From Branchiostoma floridae (lineage: Eukaryota; Chordata; Leptocardii; Amphioxiformes; Branchiostomatidae): 62,000 nt of DNA. This document shows, one piece after another, positions 42,085 through 55,400 of this stretch. Location of the stretch: contig NC_049991.1 of the NCBI RefSeq assembly GCF_000003815.2, forward strand, positions 1,347,718 to 1,409,717, written 5' to 3'. The notes beneath the pieces were generated by a model that saw only the letters and a list, made by a program, of their open reading frames with translations, was not told where the DNA came from and made no database searches. The position numbers and the translations under genes are program-made. Position 1 is the first letter of the stretch; each line of letters starts with the position of its first letter.

Positions 42085-43905
42085 AGTGACCGAATGGGTG
42101 TTGTATTCATCGGTATTTCGATGAATTCCACGGCCAAATGCCATTACTAGCAACGGAATGCACGCTGGGTTCATCAACTTGCCAAGTTGATGAACCCAGC
42201 GTCCAACCACAATACTAAGACAAAGACAACTCCATGTATGCTGAAAAATAACATTGGTTTTTCAGTTTTCAGTTAAAACGAAGGCAAGTATAAGAGAGTT
42301 AAAATCTTTACCTTTATATCTACGATCCCAATAAAGCCATCCTAGCTTTGTGCAAACCACTTTAAAAGTATACGTACCATTTTCGAACTTCTAGCTCTGT
42401 ATAGTCTTTATCAATTCAAATTGTTACAAATGGTATCTGCATTGTATCACACAATCGATTGACATAAATTAGCTAAAATTGATTACTCTGTGTAAAAGTA
42501 TTAGTGAAAGGGCGTTTTACTATCTACAGCCAAATGTCAGTATTAGCGACGGAATGCCGGTGGATTTCATCCATATATATAGATGAAATCCACAGCCAAA
42601 TGTCAGTACATTTGTAGTAGCAACGGAATGCCCATGGATTTCATCACAACATATTAATGAAATCCACAGCCAAATGCCAGTATTAGCGACGTGGATTTCA
42701 TCACTACATACTGATGACGTCCACAGCCAAATGTCAGTATTAGCGGCGGAATGCCCGTGGATTTCATCACTACATACTGATGAAGTCCACAACCAAATGT
42801 CAGTATTAGCGACGGAATGCCCGTGGATTTCATCACTACATACAGATGAAGTCCACAGCCAAATGTCAGTATTAGCGGCGGAATGCCCGAGGATTTCATC
42901 ACTACATACTGATGAAGTCCACAGCTAAATGTCAGTATTAGTGGTGGAATGCCCGTGGATTTCATCACAACATATTGATGAAGTCCACAGCCAAATGTCA
43001 GTATTAGCGACGGAATGCCCGTGGATTTCATCACTACATACTGATGAAGTCCACAGCCAAATGTCAGTATAAGCGACGGAATGCCCGTGGATTTCATCCA
43101 TATATATTGATGAAACCACAGCCAAATGTCAGTATTAGCGGCGGAATGCCCGTGGATTTCATCACTACATACTGATGAAGTCCACAGCCAAATGTCAGTA
43201 TTAGCGACAGAATGCCCGTGGATTTCATCACTACATACTGATGAAGTCCACAGCCAAATGTCAGTATTAGCGACGGAATGCCCGTGGATTTCATCACTAC
43301 ATACTGATGAAGTCCACAGCCAAATGTCAGTATTAGCGGCGGAATGCCCGTGGATTTCATCACTACATACTGATGAAGTCCACAGCCAAATGTCAGTAGT
43401 AGCGACGGAATGCCCGTGGATTTCATCACTAAATACTGATGAAGTCCACAGCCAAATGTCAGTATTAGCGGCGGAATGCCCGTGGATTTCATCACTACAT
43501 ACTGATGAAGTCCACAGCCAAATGTCAGTATTAGCGACGGAATGCCCGTGGATTTCATCACTACATACTGATTAAGTCCACAGCCAAATGTCAGTATTAG
43601 CGGCGGAATGCCCGTGGATTTCATCACTACATACTGATGAAGTCCACAGCCAAATGTCAGTATTAGCGGCGGAATGCCCGTGGATTTCATTACTACATAC
43701 TGATGAAGTCCACAGCCAAATGTCAGTATTAGCGGCGGAATGCCCGTGGATTTCATCACTACATGTCGATGAAATCCACAGCCGTGGAGTTCATCATCCT
43801 TCTACCGATGAAATCCACAGCCGTGGATTTCATCAACATAGTGATGAACTCCACAGCTGTGGAGTTCATCAATCCACGGTCCTTGGATATACCTGGAGGT
43901 TGGAC
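42085..43905. repeat. 66-bp satellite with an internal hairpin in every unit
   Basis: About 19 units from 42525 to 43760, with diverged units on both sides. A unit holds GTGGATTTCATCA, a short loop CTACATAC, TGATGAAGTCCAC, then AGCCAAATGTCAGTATTAGC. The two 13-mers pair with one wobble. A period of 66 = 22 codons keeps frames open on both strands; these are not genes. The right edge (43760-43880) decays into longer GATGAAATCCACAG palindromes. Confidence 0.93.
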
Positions 43906-44135
43906 TGACGCAAATGCCCCCGAAAACATAACCTTCTTCGCAAAGGTAATTAAGCAATAAGACTGCTATATGTTTTAGAAATTTACTATGGAAAGACCTG
44001 AGTGAGTAAAAATTTCACCAATCAATACAAGGTAAAACACAGCAACCATAGAAACACTGTGATTTTGTCTTATCAATATGGGTGCGGACACATCTTTAAG
44101 ACTTAGCATGAAAGTCCATCTGTGTTGGTAGAATA
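43903..44135. repeat. Duplicate of DNA flanking the ABCA gene (with 48772-49005)
   Basis: GGACTGACGCAAATGC, CCCGAAAACATAACCTT, GCAAAGGTAATTAAGCAAT and ACAAGGTAAAA..CACAGCAA are shared in the same orientation with sequence just downstream of the ABCA stop codon. Confidence 0.85.
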
Positions 44136-44227
44136 CATTATAGGAAAAATTTACCGGTCACCGATGTCTGATGGGTCCATACGGCGTAGTTGTGTCATCA
44201 GGCTATTTCCCGACCTGACATGACCTG

Positions 44228-44415
44228 TGCCCAGTCGTGTGTGCTCGCCCATTTGATGAGATTAGGAAGGGAAGGTCCCGCGGCAGGTGTGTGCTCGCCC
44301 ATTGGTCAGCCCATTTGATGAGATTATGAAGGAAGGTCCCGCGGCAGGTGTGTGCTCGCCCATTGGTCAGTCCATTTGATGGGATTAGGTAGGGAAGGTC
44401 CCGCGGCAGGTGTGC
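44228..44415. repeat. ~62-bp tandem repeat, three copies
   Basis: Units: GTGTGTGCTCGCCCATTGGT, CAGCCCATTTGATGAGATTA and GGGAAGGTCCCGCGGCAG. Frames on the minus strand across it are shadows. Confidence 0.88.
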
Positions 44416-44589
44416 AGGCAAGAGTTGCCTTGTTTCCGCACAAGCTGGCCAGATGACCCACGTTGTGATTTTGTCGTCCAAAATAGGCACGTATACAGCT
44501 ACTGGAATTTGAGGCCCATAGTTTATTTGAGAGAGGAGAAGCAGTGCAATTTTGTGCAATTGTACACAATTGTGCGAGGTGTGGCCATT

Positions 44590-44655
44590 TTTTTTCAACT
44601 CGGGAAAAATAGGGTCGGGAAATCCCAGAAGCAACAAATTAAATTGGTGTGGCCT
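44590..44655. repeat. Right-end fragment of the GGCCACACC element
   Basis: ACAAATTAAATTGGTGTGGC plus CTAATAA matches the right end of the element at 50079-50445. The left end is missing. Confidence 0.65.
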
Positions 44656-44805
44656 AATAAAGAAATAAAATGAACAACCGCAGTTTGCATTAGGTTCATT
44701 TTTAGGCCTACTTCTCTCCCATATTCCAATACCAGCCGGTATTGCACTGTCCGCAGGCATGAAGTCCATAGCCTTACAAATCCCACAGCAGTGAAATACA
44801 ACTAA

Positions 44806-45376
44806 GGCCACAGTACGTAACGTTAAATTTTATGGATGACATCAGCGCGCTCATCAATTTTCGTCTGATTTCAGAAAAAAAAACAAGAATAATTTTTTTC
44901 TTCTGCAGGGGTGCAGAACATGACGATAAAGTACCAAAATGAGCAAATGCATTGTGCTGTAGCCTAATAATTGTACTTGTAGAAGTGACACTTGCGAGGT
45001 ACCCAGGACTCTAGTTGTAGAAATGAAACTTATTGGATAGTTGTAAAGTGATACCAATATGGAAGCTATGAGTGTGGTTACCAACTATGTTGGTGATACC
45101 AGTCTATCACATTAGTGTCACTTTTACCACACCAGTACATGTCTTAAATACAGGAATGAATGCCTTGTTGGCTCTGGTACCATGTTTTGTCCCTTTAATT
45201 CTTTTTACATCAGTCATCACAACTTTAATTTATGGTGCCTATTTTGAAAATGTAGCCATCTTGTTGTTTTTTTTCACCCATCTTGTTTTTTCACCCATCT
45301 TGTTTTTTTTTCGCCCTATTGCACTATTTTTGCAGCCTGCAGAGAATGTCATCCATAAAATTTACTTGCTGTGGCC
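44806..45376. mobile_element. MITE with CTAAGGCCACAG ends
   Basis: Inverted ends extend about 40 bp: left CTAAGGCCACAGTACG then TTAAATTTTATGGATGACAT; right ATGTCATCCATAAAATTTAC then TTGCTGTGGCCTTAG. The immediate flanks are TAA and TTA, so the target duplication is not clean. GGCC ends suggest PIF/Harbinger. Confidence 0.72.
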
Positions 45377-45381
45377 TTAGG

Positions 45382-45450
45382 TTATATACTAGGTTACTTC
45401 GCACATATCAGAAGTAATATATTATCATGGTTCTAATGCCGTTTTCTTCG
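45382..45450. repeat. Empty-site paralogue of 51451-51850
   Basis: AGGTTATATACTAGGTTACT through GAAGTAATATATTATCATGG and TTCT is continuous here, while at 51505 the same sequence is split by a 331-bp element with ATCAT repeated. Confidence 0.9.
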
Positions 45451-45504
45451 CAGCAATATGGGCCATTGATTTGAGTATAGTGGTTATAGTCTATTCACAT
45501 GCAG

Positions 45505-45592
45505 AATCAGGTCCGGACCTGGAGCTAATCCTCTGGACCTGAACCGGACCTGGACTTTTTGTACCGGTACCCACCCCTACCCACCCCTACTG
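45505..45592. repeat. Right-end copy of the TAGGGGTGGGTACC element
   Basis: AGGTCCGGACCTGGAGC, then GTACCGGTACCCACCCCTA with an extra CCCACCCCTA. The left end is absent. A Ser/Thr-rich open frame that follows (to 45750) has no other support. Confidence 0.7.
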
Positions 45593-45754
45593 AGCATAGC
45601 GACCAAATGCGTATTGGTGGTAGCATGACGACTAAATATACGTATGTAAACGATGTTTCTTTCAAGACAATGGAGACATGCAGTTCCCAAACATTAACAG
45701 ACACAAACACTGTGACGCCCAGCATGACGCCTATACGTACTGTAGTATGAACTA

Positions 45755-47926
45755 GAGTTCGGGGACCTCATACCTCCATGAAATATTTATTGCTTTTTTG
45801 TGGATGGTATGTATGTTTATAGTCGGTTGTACTTGAGAGTAATGGTTATAAATGTTATGGGAAAGTAGTGGTGTATTTATTTAATGACACAGAGGATGTC
45901 CATCTGATTAGTAATTATTAAAATGTGACACTTAATTGTGTAATGTGCGTCGACGGCATATGGTAGCGTGGTGTTCCTTAAGCTTGATGTTTGGCATTTA
46001 AACTGTCTAAGGTTGTCAGCATTATTGAGGTTCGACTATGTGCCTCAGAGCGGTGTGGTGGGAGGAAGTTGGGAAACTCAGGAAGAAGAAGGGATGTGGC
46101 CAACTTTAGTCAGATGGTGATTTGATTTTCCACCAATATGTCATAACATCAGCTGTTCACACGGTACAAAAACGAGATGCACACTTTCCTCTGACAGCCC
46201 TACATCAACTGAAAGATGAATATTTGGCGCCAACCCCGTCTGCTAAAAAACAAGTACCATTGGCTACGAAAGAGACAACTAACAACTGTCCCTTATCGTA
46301 ACGAAATCAGAACATCTGTATCGCCCATAAAACTTCCGACACCCAACCCATCTAAGATGAGAGGACCTAATGGCATTTTAATCACCATGTCACTCAAATC
46401 AGCATTACTGTATGTGAGACATCCATACCTGTTAAGCATTACCGTTAAATGTACCTCAACTTCTTACAATTATACTTACACTTCACATCTCCATGATATC
46501 CTAAGCAGACATAAATAAAACTAATTATCATATTCAAAAAACTCGGGGTTCCCCAAACAGCTGTCATACAAATCACCTCACTATCTGCTTGGAGCTAAGC
46601 CCATTAACAAACACTTAAATCACGATGCCTGTTCCAATATATCGCAGATATAGGGGTGATTTCTATTATTACATCGATTATAACGACAGATGCGGCGCCC
46701 AAAATCTCATCGATTCGAGCTTTCATCACACCCCACCAACACAAGTATGAAACCAATCCATCCATGGCCAGCCGTTCTTGAGTAATCTTGTACACAGACA
46801 GAGACACATAACAGAAAATATAACCTCCATTCCATGGAGATAATAATGTCTGATAGGTGTCGCTGTGACACCGTCCCTATTTTGAACGGTGTGGTGGTGG
46901 AAGCCAGACAAAATGTGAAATGCAAAAGCGTGAGTTTGGTGATTTTGGGTAGCAAATTATTGTCTATCGGTGAAGCTAGATGGATGAGGTTAACAAACAT
47001 TTGTCTTCAGAATTGCGTACTGTGACCCAAAATGCATAAATGGCTCCATGAACCTTGTTTTGTGGTTAACTTCAAGTAAATAAAAAAGTTTTACTAGACT
47101 ATTCATAATCATATATGCACATGCTATCTATGGCTCTACCGGTAAATTAACAATTAAGTTAAACGTTATGTTGGATTCTGTGCAACATTAAATTCAAAAG
47201 AACTAATGTGTGTAAATGTAATGTTACAAGTTGAACATGAAAACACTCATAAGCACACTATTTGATCATATCTACTTATAGCATCTATAAACTTGAAGGC
47301 AGTAAACAAGCAAAAAGCTTGTTTTGATACGTTTATTTCATATTCATACAATGTGATATGTTTGGGTTAAAATCATATAACACAAGTTGATCAAATGTTT
47401 TAATTCAATGCCGATCAAATCAACAGAGTACTAATTAATAAAATCCCTTATCGTTAGTTATTCCAATTGCTCAAAGGTAGGAATACATACCCCACCTAAA
47501 ATATTAATCTTCTGAGACTGAACTGTCAAAGAGGAAAAAACATCTGCACCTACATCTACATTACATAGCAAACACACAATCATGTAACATTACATATTAC
47601 ATACATGAATTAACACACATATAAAACTTGATATCACCATAATTTTCAATCTCATCGCATATTTCAAAATATACATCATTTGATTCACAAAATTTTCAGC
47701 AAAGACTTACCTAGTTTATGGCATTTATAGATACTCTGTGCCATCAAATTTAACAAAAACTGCATTATACTATAATTATAATAGTCAAAAACAAAACAGT
47801 TTTGACAATTTCCCAGTGACTTAAATACTAATCACTGTAAACAGTTAAGTTGCCTTTTTTAAAGCTAATTTAATATCACTTTCAGGAGTACAATTCTCAA
47901 ACACAGATTCTTCTTTTTTTCATTCA
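45755..47926. other. Intergenic, nothing firm
   Basis: AT-rich. Open frames near 46216-46518 and 46834-47025 show no family motif. I see no exon pairs with matching splice phases. Confidence 0.5.
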
Positions 47927-47937
47927 TTCTTTTCTAT

Positions 47938-48334
47938 AGCCTGGATACCATACCCCAACCTCAAATATCTTTTGTGTTGGGGTCTGGCAGGATGGCTGTA
48001 GAAAGGTTCTCGAAGGCCCTTGATCAGAGGGAGGAGAACCTAGGATTGATGGCCACTCGCACCACAGATAGCCAGCTACAACACACCACAGTTGGTCAGC
48101 AGGCTATCACAGTAGGAATCAGGTACTTAGTGGTCACTGTTATGGATTCAAAAAATACAGTTGGGGGTCTTTAACCAATCATGGTAGGATGTAATTACCT
48201 CCTGCTACTGTTCTAATGGTGGAGTTTTTTGCCCACTAGAAGGGGCAAAATTGAGAAGAGTTCCTAAATTGTCATCCTGCCAGACCCCTGCACGATAGAT
48301 ACTTGAGATCGGGCTGGGGTTTGGTAACCAGGCT
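47938..48334. mobile_element. MULE-like MITE, 11-bp duplication
   Basis: AGCCTGGATACCATACCCCA at the left is inverse to TGGGGTTTGGTAACCAGGCT at the right; pairing continues through GGGGTCTGGCAGGATG. Flanks TTCTTTTCTAT (47927-47937) and ATCTTTTCTAT (48335-48345) differ at one base. The family also occurs at 56653-56760. Confidence 0.8.
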
Positions 48335-48771
48335 ATCTTTTCTATGGACCAATCTCCTACACATACATCAGATCTCAAATCAAATCTTAGCCACTGATAT
48401 TCATTCAATAATTTCCCTGAGATTATTTGCTTCATTTGTTGATTGTCTCACTGCAAAACAATCTGTATGTAGAATAAATACAAAACAAGCCGACAGAGGG
48501 CCTAAGATCTAGTCATTCTGAGGTCTCGCCAACACCAGGTCTACCCACATACCAAGTATATGGTATGTCCTCACATTATCTTGTTGACACACAGAAAAAA
48601 CACAATGCCACCTATGTTATACATAAAGTTGGTTTATGTTAATAAATTTGGATAGACTGTCACCCCCATGTTAAGTTACTTCAGTCTGACTACCGACTCA
48701 TACAAGTCGGCCATGTTGGAAATAAACTCCTCAAATATTTGCATTTATGACGCTCCCTTTAGCAATCTTAC

Positions 48772-49005
48772 AACTGGACTGACGCAAATGCTCCCGAAAA
48801 CATAACCTTGTTGGCAAAGGTAATTAAGCAATTAAACTGCCATATGTTTTTCAGAAATTTCTTAGGAAACACCAGAGTAAGTAAAACAACCTTATACAAG
48901 GTAATACAAGGTAAAATCACAGCAATCATAGAAACACAGTGATCATGTCTTAATAATATATTTACACATTGTGAAAGTTGCAGGTACGTCACATGTCTTT
49001 TGAAC
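48772..49005. repeat. Duplicate partner of 43903-44135
   Basis: Lies 0.4-0.6 kb beyond the stop codon of the minus-strand ABCA gene. Confidence 0.85.
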
Positions 49006-49067
49006 AGTCAACAGGCTGATGCCTTCTTTCCTGTATGCGGTATCAAGCTAGTAATGTGGTTCCAGAC

Positions 49068-49350
49068 CAGGGCTCTAGCCAGCCTGATTTTGTTTTCCGT
49101 CAGCCAATTCCCACTGTCGCAAAAACTGCGAAAATTAAGTTAGAAAGACGGAACTGAGACCTTGAAAAACGGGTTTTGAGATGAGATTATCGTATGCAAA
49201 AGGGCGCCGACACACTAAGTCAACACTCATAACAATAGCAAAAGAAACAGTGTCCCCAAGCCGCCTGTAGCTTCCACCAAGAATTTTTGTCCGTTACAGT
49301 CAGCAAATTTCCATCAATTGACGGAAAAACGGACACTGGCTAGAGCCCTG
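49068..49350. mobile_element. hAT-like MITE, CAGGGCTCTAGCCAG ends
   Basis: CAGGGCTCTAGCCAG and CTGGCTAGAGCCCTG are the ends. The flanks TTCCAGAC and TTGCAGAC are an 8-bp duplication with one change. A second copy, inverted, is at 52055-52395. Both lie close to ABCA exons. Confidence 0.85.
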
Positions 49351-49414
49351 TTGCAGACACATCTACAGAATAAGACATTGACTCCTGTTGGATGCAGAAA
49401 TATCCTTCTGAATG

Positions 49415-52400
49415 TTACACCTCGATCCGTACAGGTCCTGGAGTCTCGCCGCTGGGACTTGGCGAGTTCAGAGATCGCTGTCGTTTGATGGACTTTTTCT
49501 TGATGTCCAACTCCACCCCGCCGCTGGAGTCATCCTGATGGCGAGCGAAACGCAGGAAAACCTGGCACGAGAGAGGATGTTAGAAAAAAGCCACATTTTC
49601 TCTACGTTGGATGTACATGTATGATGTGTAACGCCAGTTCACATTTATGAGCGTGGTAACCTACATTTATATCCACTGATTTTGAAAAAAAAGGGGTATT
49701 TATGAATATCAAGTATACGGATGGTGGTTTCTATTTGCAATATGTTCAAAATATTCAACTTGATATCCAGATCCCTAGATACACTGTTTTTAAAAACAAT
49801 GGATATGCGTTAGCCCGCGAATAAAGGTGAACTAATGTTAAAAGATTAAGGCTTATAAAGCACAATCAAAACTGAATAAGACAAATCAGAGGACCGACAA
49901 AAACACAGTTACACGTATATGTGGACATGGAGTCACTATAGACAGGTGTCTTCATGCTTGTGTCAATGGGAACAATTATCTAAGGGACCACCAAAAGATG
50001 ATCACATTAGCCAAGCAGTCCTTACATAGAGGTGGCCACTTGTACTGTATCTCTGCTAAACATGTTTTTGCTTAATAAGGCCACACCGATTTAATTTCTT
50101 GGTTCACGGATTCGCTCGCTCCAATTTTTTGGGAAAAGAAATAAAAATAAAAATTACCACTCAGCAAATTTTCACCATTAATGAAACCATTCACCAACTT
50201 TCTGGTGTAGCAAATTGGCCTTTATATTATAAGCTCCTTAAAGTGTGGGTACAGGTGCTGTTACTGTACAAAAATAGTGTTTTTGTCCTTTTTTCAAGCT
50301 GAAAACTTTTTTTCTTTATGTTTTGGATTAGTCGTTACCTTTACCCCAACCATTTTACAATTTTTATCTTTATTTTTATTTTGCGCTCTCGCTCCATATT
50401 TTTTATGAAAAAATCCGTGAACCAAGAAATTAAATTGGTGTGGCCTAACATACCTGGCTTTCAAAGTTCTACTGGCCATATGTGGCCATTGTTTGAGTTG
50501 ACATTACATACAAATGACAATGAAATATGATATCTCAAAAGATTTATAAGCTATCCTTTTAAGACGTGTGATGAAGAATGCTCAATCAAAAACCTTGCTG
50601 CAATTACAGTATATAAAGTGTGTCAAGCATTACCTGCTCAAGAGTAGACTGGCTGAATGTGTATTCTTCAATCCCAGCATTACTCTTCCCTGTAATGTAA
50701 TCACCAACAAAAACACAATGTAAACAAGTGTCAACAAAACAAGTCAATTCTTAAAAGTTCTTAAAAAAGAATATGTCCTTTGTGATTGGCCCATTCTCAA
50801 CCAATCACAAAGCCTGAAGGGCGATGGCAGTTTATGCCTTGTGAAAAAGTATTTTATGTTTCCGTCTGAGAGACATTATGTCTAGCCTCACACAGTATCA
50901 ACAAACAAGATATGGTTTGGTGGGAATACCATAGGTTTTAAGTTAAACGTGACTGTCAAAAAATCATCAGCATGCCTGTTAACAACTGTTACAGTGAATC
51001 AGAATCATTCAACATGCCCAGTATTGGCAGTAATATGCCTGATGATAGAACTAACAAAATAGTTAATGCTCAGAAATCAGGTTCCGAACGTCCGAGCTAA
51101 TAGTTGACCGTTGGAGAGTCTGCTATCGTTGACTTCCACTGTACCGCATGGTTCTACGTGTGCACGTGCATATTGGATGGCAGATTATATTACAAAATTA
51201 GCATATTCTTCCCTCAGCTCGTGAGCACAAACAAATCCATAATGTCCCTGCATATGCCCAACCTAAAATTGTTTTTCTTCCCACCTTCCTCCAAGGCTGT
51301 GAAGACAGCTGCCAGTGAGTTGACGTTCTCCTTTGGAATGTTGTATGTCACTCTGTTACCGATCAGCTCTGCCTCTGCCGCACTGGGAAACAGCTCATGA
51401 ACAAATTCATCCAACTGGTCCAATCTGGAACAAAAGACGCTATCACCTTAGTTTAGGTTATATACTAGGTTACTTCGCACATATCAGAAGTAATATATTA
51501 TCATCAGGGCTCGAAATTCGTTTGGGGGATTAGGTGCACTGATGCACCCAGCTTAAAAAATTAAACACTTAGATTTAAGTAATATTTAATAAGCTAATAA
51601 TAAAACTCAGTTACAAGCTATCAAATTCTTAAACAAGTACCAAGACAGATATTTTTATCATCTTTCTAAAACTCAGATCTCGAGAATCCAATACTTTTAT
51701 ACTTTGATATCTTTACATTACATAAACCTAAGAAAATATTTGGGTGCACCCTGTGCATCCACAGAAAATAATTGGGTGCATAGCTCCACTTTTGGGTGCA
51801 CCTGGGTGCACATGCACCCAGTATTTCGAGCCCTGATCATGGTTCTCATGCTGTTCTTTAAGTGTCAGCATTTTCTACTGAGGTTGGAACTTTTAAAATA
51901 GTGAAAGAAGGTACGATTTCAAGAGCTGAGTTAAGTTGTGATCTACTGAAAAAATGCTGAATATTGGTTGCTCTTTAGATTAATTGTTTCCAGGGTTAGG
52001 CAGTAGTGAGGAAAGAATGAGACCACAACACATTTGTGAAATTTAAAAAATCAGCAGGGCTCTAGCCAGCGTCCGTTCTTCCGTCAATTGACAGAAATTT
52101 GCTGCATGTGACAGAAAAATTTTTAAATCAATCCGTCAACCTTGACGGACAAAAATTCTTGGTGGAAGCTACAGGCGGCTTGGGGACACTGTCCACGGCC
52201 ATAAAAGCCACACACTATTTGTCTTGCTATTGTTATGATTGTTGACAATGTGTGTCGGCACCCATTTGCATACGATAATCTCATTAAAAAAACGTTTTCA
52301 AGGTCTCTTTTCCGTCTTTCTAACTTAATTTTCAGAGTTTTCGCGACAACAGGAATTGGCTGACGGAAAAAAATTTCGAGCTGGCTAGAGCCCTGGCTGC

Positions 52401-55400
52401 CAGTCTCTTTCAAAAGGAAACTGCCCAGACGACTCTTACATTGTGCATGCATTGACCCTGACCTCTTGCTGTTGATATCATGATTATAGACACTATACAT
52501 GTACACTTCTAGACCAGTACAGTGTACTTAGAATATTGTTATTGATTGTCCATGTCAAATTCCATTTGTATTGTCTATGTCTCTGTCAGCAGCCCTTCAG
52601 CCCTTTGTAATAGCGTAAGGCAGAACAGCCAAACCAATATAGATAAAATTTGAAAAAATATGAAAATAATGGCAATGTTGATACAATATAATATCAAGCA
52701 GAACTCAAAGGAGTCATATGTTGATAGTGGACACTACAAATGAGGGTTACTCACCTTGCCTCAAGGACATTGGCATCTCCGTCCTCTTTGACCTTGACAT
52801 CCAACATGTAGCCACTGCCATATTTGGTCTTCAGATGCTGGGTGGAGCCTAGACACCTGTATATGTCATTCCGTAGGAGAAAATGACAGAATAAGTGAAA
52901 ATCTCTTTCAAAGGAATTATAATACTTGTTGAAGTCATCAATATATAGTATACGGGTCCCTCTACTAAAAGAATGGAAAAACCTTTGTTTTTCATAGGCA
53001 AATTGGGGAGGTATAACATAAGGTAATGAGAATAGTACCATTAAATGCTGTATGGATTATAATGTGACTTAGGCATGTTATGCAGCTGAAAATCTATTAG
53101 TGAAATTTCAGAAAATACAATGGGGGAGGGGTTGAAAAATGTCAGTTTTGCAAAGGCCCTAATCTCATTCAATCTTACAATTCATAGCTTTTTGTTTGCG
53201 GTGCTTAGGGACTCCCTTACAACTGTTACCATTCATCCTGACCACTTGTAAAAAAAATTATGTTTGAGAGATCTATAGTTCAGCACGCCCTACATATGCA
53301 TAGTTACGATATGCAAGAGTGCAATTCTATTGGCAAATGTCATATTGTGGATCTCTTTAGACTTTTCATATATGGGATTATGTTAACTTATATACATGTA
53401 GTAGATGTTACATGTAAGTTAGTAGATGTTACATGAGCTAGTAGTAAGTTCTTATTTCTTGCTCTCATGCTCCAATCTTGTTCTTCCTGAAGTAGACTTT
53501 GTAAAAGCTGACCGGTACGGACAGTCTGGACCTGGACTGACCTGAGTTGACCGTTGACCATGATGCCCACTCGCGAGCACAAAGCATCAGCCTCCTCCAT
53601 GGAGTGTGTGGTGAGGATGGCCCCCCGACTGCTGTCGTTAAACGCAGAGCTGATGGTGTTCCTGAGGCGCATTGTGTATTGTTTATTTTCCGATAAAAAG
53701 AACACAAAGAAGTCTACTTGTTGCAAACGGTGAAGAGAAACATATGTAGGGAAAAGAGAAACCTGACCATTTTTTAGGGTTTCCCCTTAACTGCATTTTT
53801 TATGTTCATGATAGTTACTTATCATTATTACACACATATTATTTTAAATAAGGTCAAAGGGAAGGAAAGAGCAATTCATTACAGATACAGTCTTTTTTAG
53901 GAAAACCAACTAACAAACTAACTTAACAAATTATGAAAAAATGCTATCAAATGACATATCAACCTTTAAATTAACAGAAATGAAAGAAAATATAATTGCC
54001 TGAATCAAAACTGATTTTTCTTTGCATACAGTAAGTACAAAGTGTACCTGGTAATAGATAAATACCAATACGTGAAAAATAGGCCTAGGTTTTTGAATTG
54101 CTGCTCTGCTGTCGAGCAACCAAAATTGGAGTTGTATAACCCTAGCTTGATTTTTAATAAGAATATGATGCAAGATGCATACTGTTGTGATTTGAAAGAC
54201 AAATGATTAATTCAAATCAAAGGGCAAAGAAATTGTCCAAATGCGTGCCATTGCATTTTTTTACTGACTGAGTGTGTGGCCTGAAAATAGTTCTTACCAT
54301 AAGAAGCGTTTAGCACCCGGGTCCATACCAGTTGATGGTTCGTCCATCAGTACAATCTTGGGGTTTCCCAACAGGCTGATCAAAAAGCTCACCTGATAAG
54401 TTGAACACATGTTAATCAGTTAATGTCACCATCAATGTCACAGTTGAAGCTGGTGTGTTACACCGAGTGGTGGTTTTACCAGCATTAGGGATACAGATAT
54501 AACATAAAGAGTTAAGAGTATAGAATATTTAACATATAATAATCATTGCATCTATTAGACACTTAATCTACCACCTGTAATGAATATGTTCTTGTTTACT
54601 GTGAAATATTTCTAATGAATCTAATTTTTAGCACCCAGTAGTCTATGAAAATTTCACATTTACGTTACTGTGATCAGACACCCACCTTCCGTTTTGTCCC
54701 ACCAGACAATTTGGGGGTCTTCTTGTCTTGATGTTCTTCAATCTCCATTGCCTCTATAAAACTGCAACATACATGTACATGTACATCATATTCATGTCAT
54801 ACATTGCACATGGGCTGTGAAAAGGCTTGTCTTTTACCTTTAAGTTACAAGTATATCATACCTGAGCTGTATTTACATTTGATATTAGTGTTCCGACCGG
54901 TCTGTATACTACAGTAAGGCCCAGGGCTCCATACTTTAATTTGAAGGATTGGACCTCGCTTGTGTGTGCTTCTATCGAAAAGTGGAACAGACGTTAAACT
55001 TTAACGGTTTACTCGGTTCTTTTGTCCCAATATGACAATATGACGTTGTCACGTCTTTTGCTCTTTTTTGGGGGGATAAACTTGATTTGCTTTGGTTGGC
55101 ATGATATAAACTTACAACGCGGGGTATTCTGTATCGCCCTCTGTCCCTCACCCTGCCTGGTTCCTTACTTACATTGTAGGTGATTTTGTGATTCATTATG
55201 CACTTTTTAATATGTAGTATCACTATTTACCACTCAATCACATACAATGTCCTTCATTTATTTCAGAAATGCTTGATGGCAGTGCTCTGTAACTTTGCAG
55301 TCTGTAAAGGTTGGGGTAATTTCTCAGGTGGTTCATACATGTAATAGTTACTCACTAATTGACAACAGACTGCAGATCCTCGTCATTCAACCCTTGAATG

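Noticed and set aside
42520-43908. Tandem-repeat proteins on both strands of the 66-bp satellite
   Set aside because: No start region, splice sites or domain. Openness on both strands is explained by a 66-bp period without stops.
44203-44811. 202-codon minus-strand frame
   Set aside because: It spans a three-copy tandem repeat and a transposon end, and has no domain.
45559-45750. Ser/Thr-rich frame ending IRTVV, possibly a terminal exon
   Set aside because: It starts inside a transposon end, with no acceptor in a sensible place and no homologous motif recognised.
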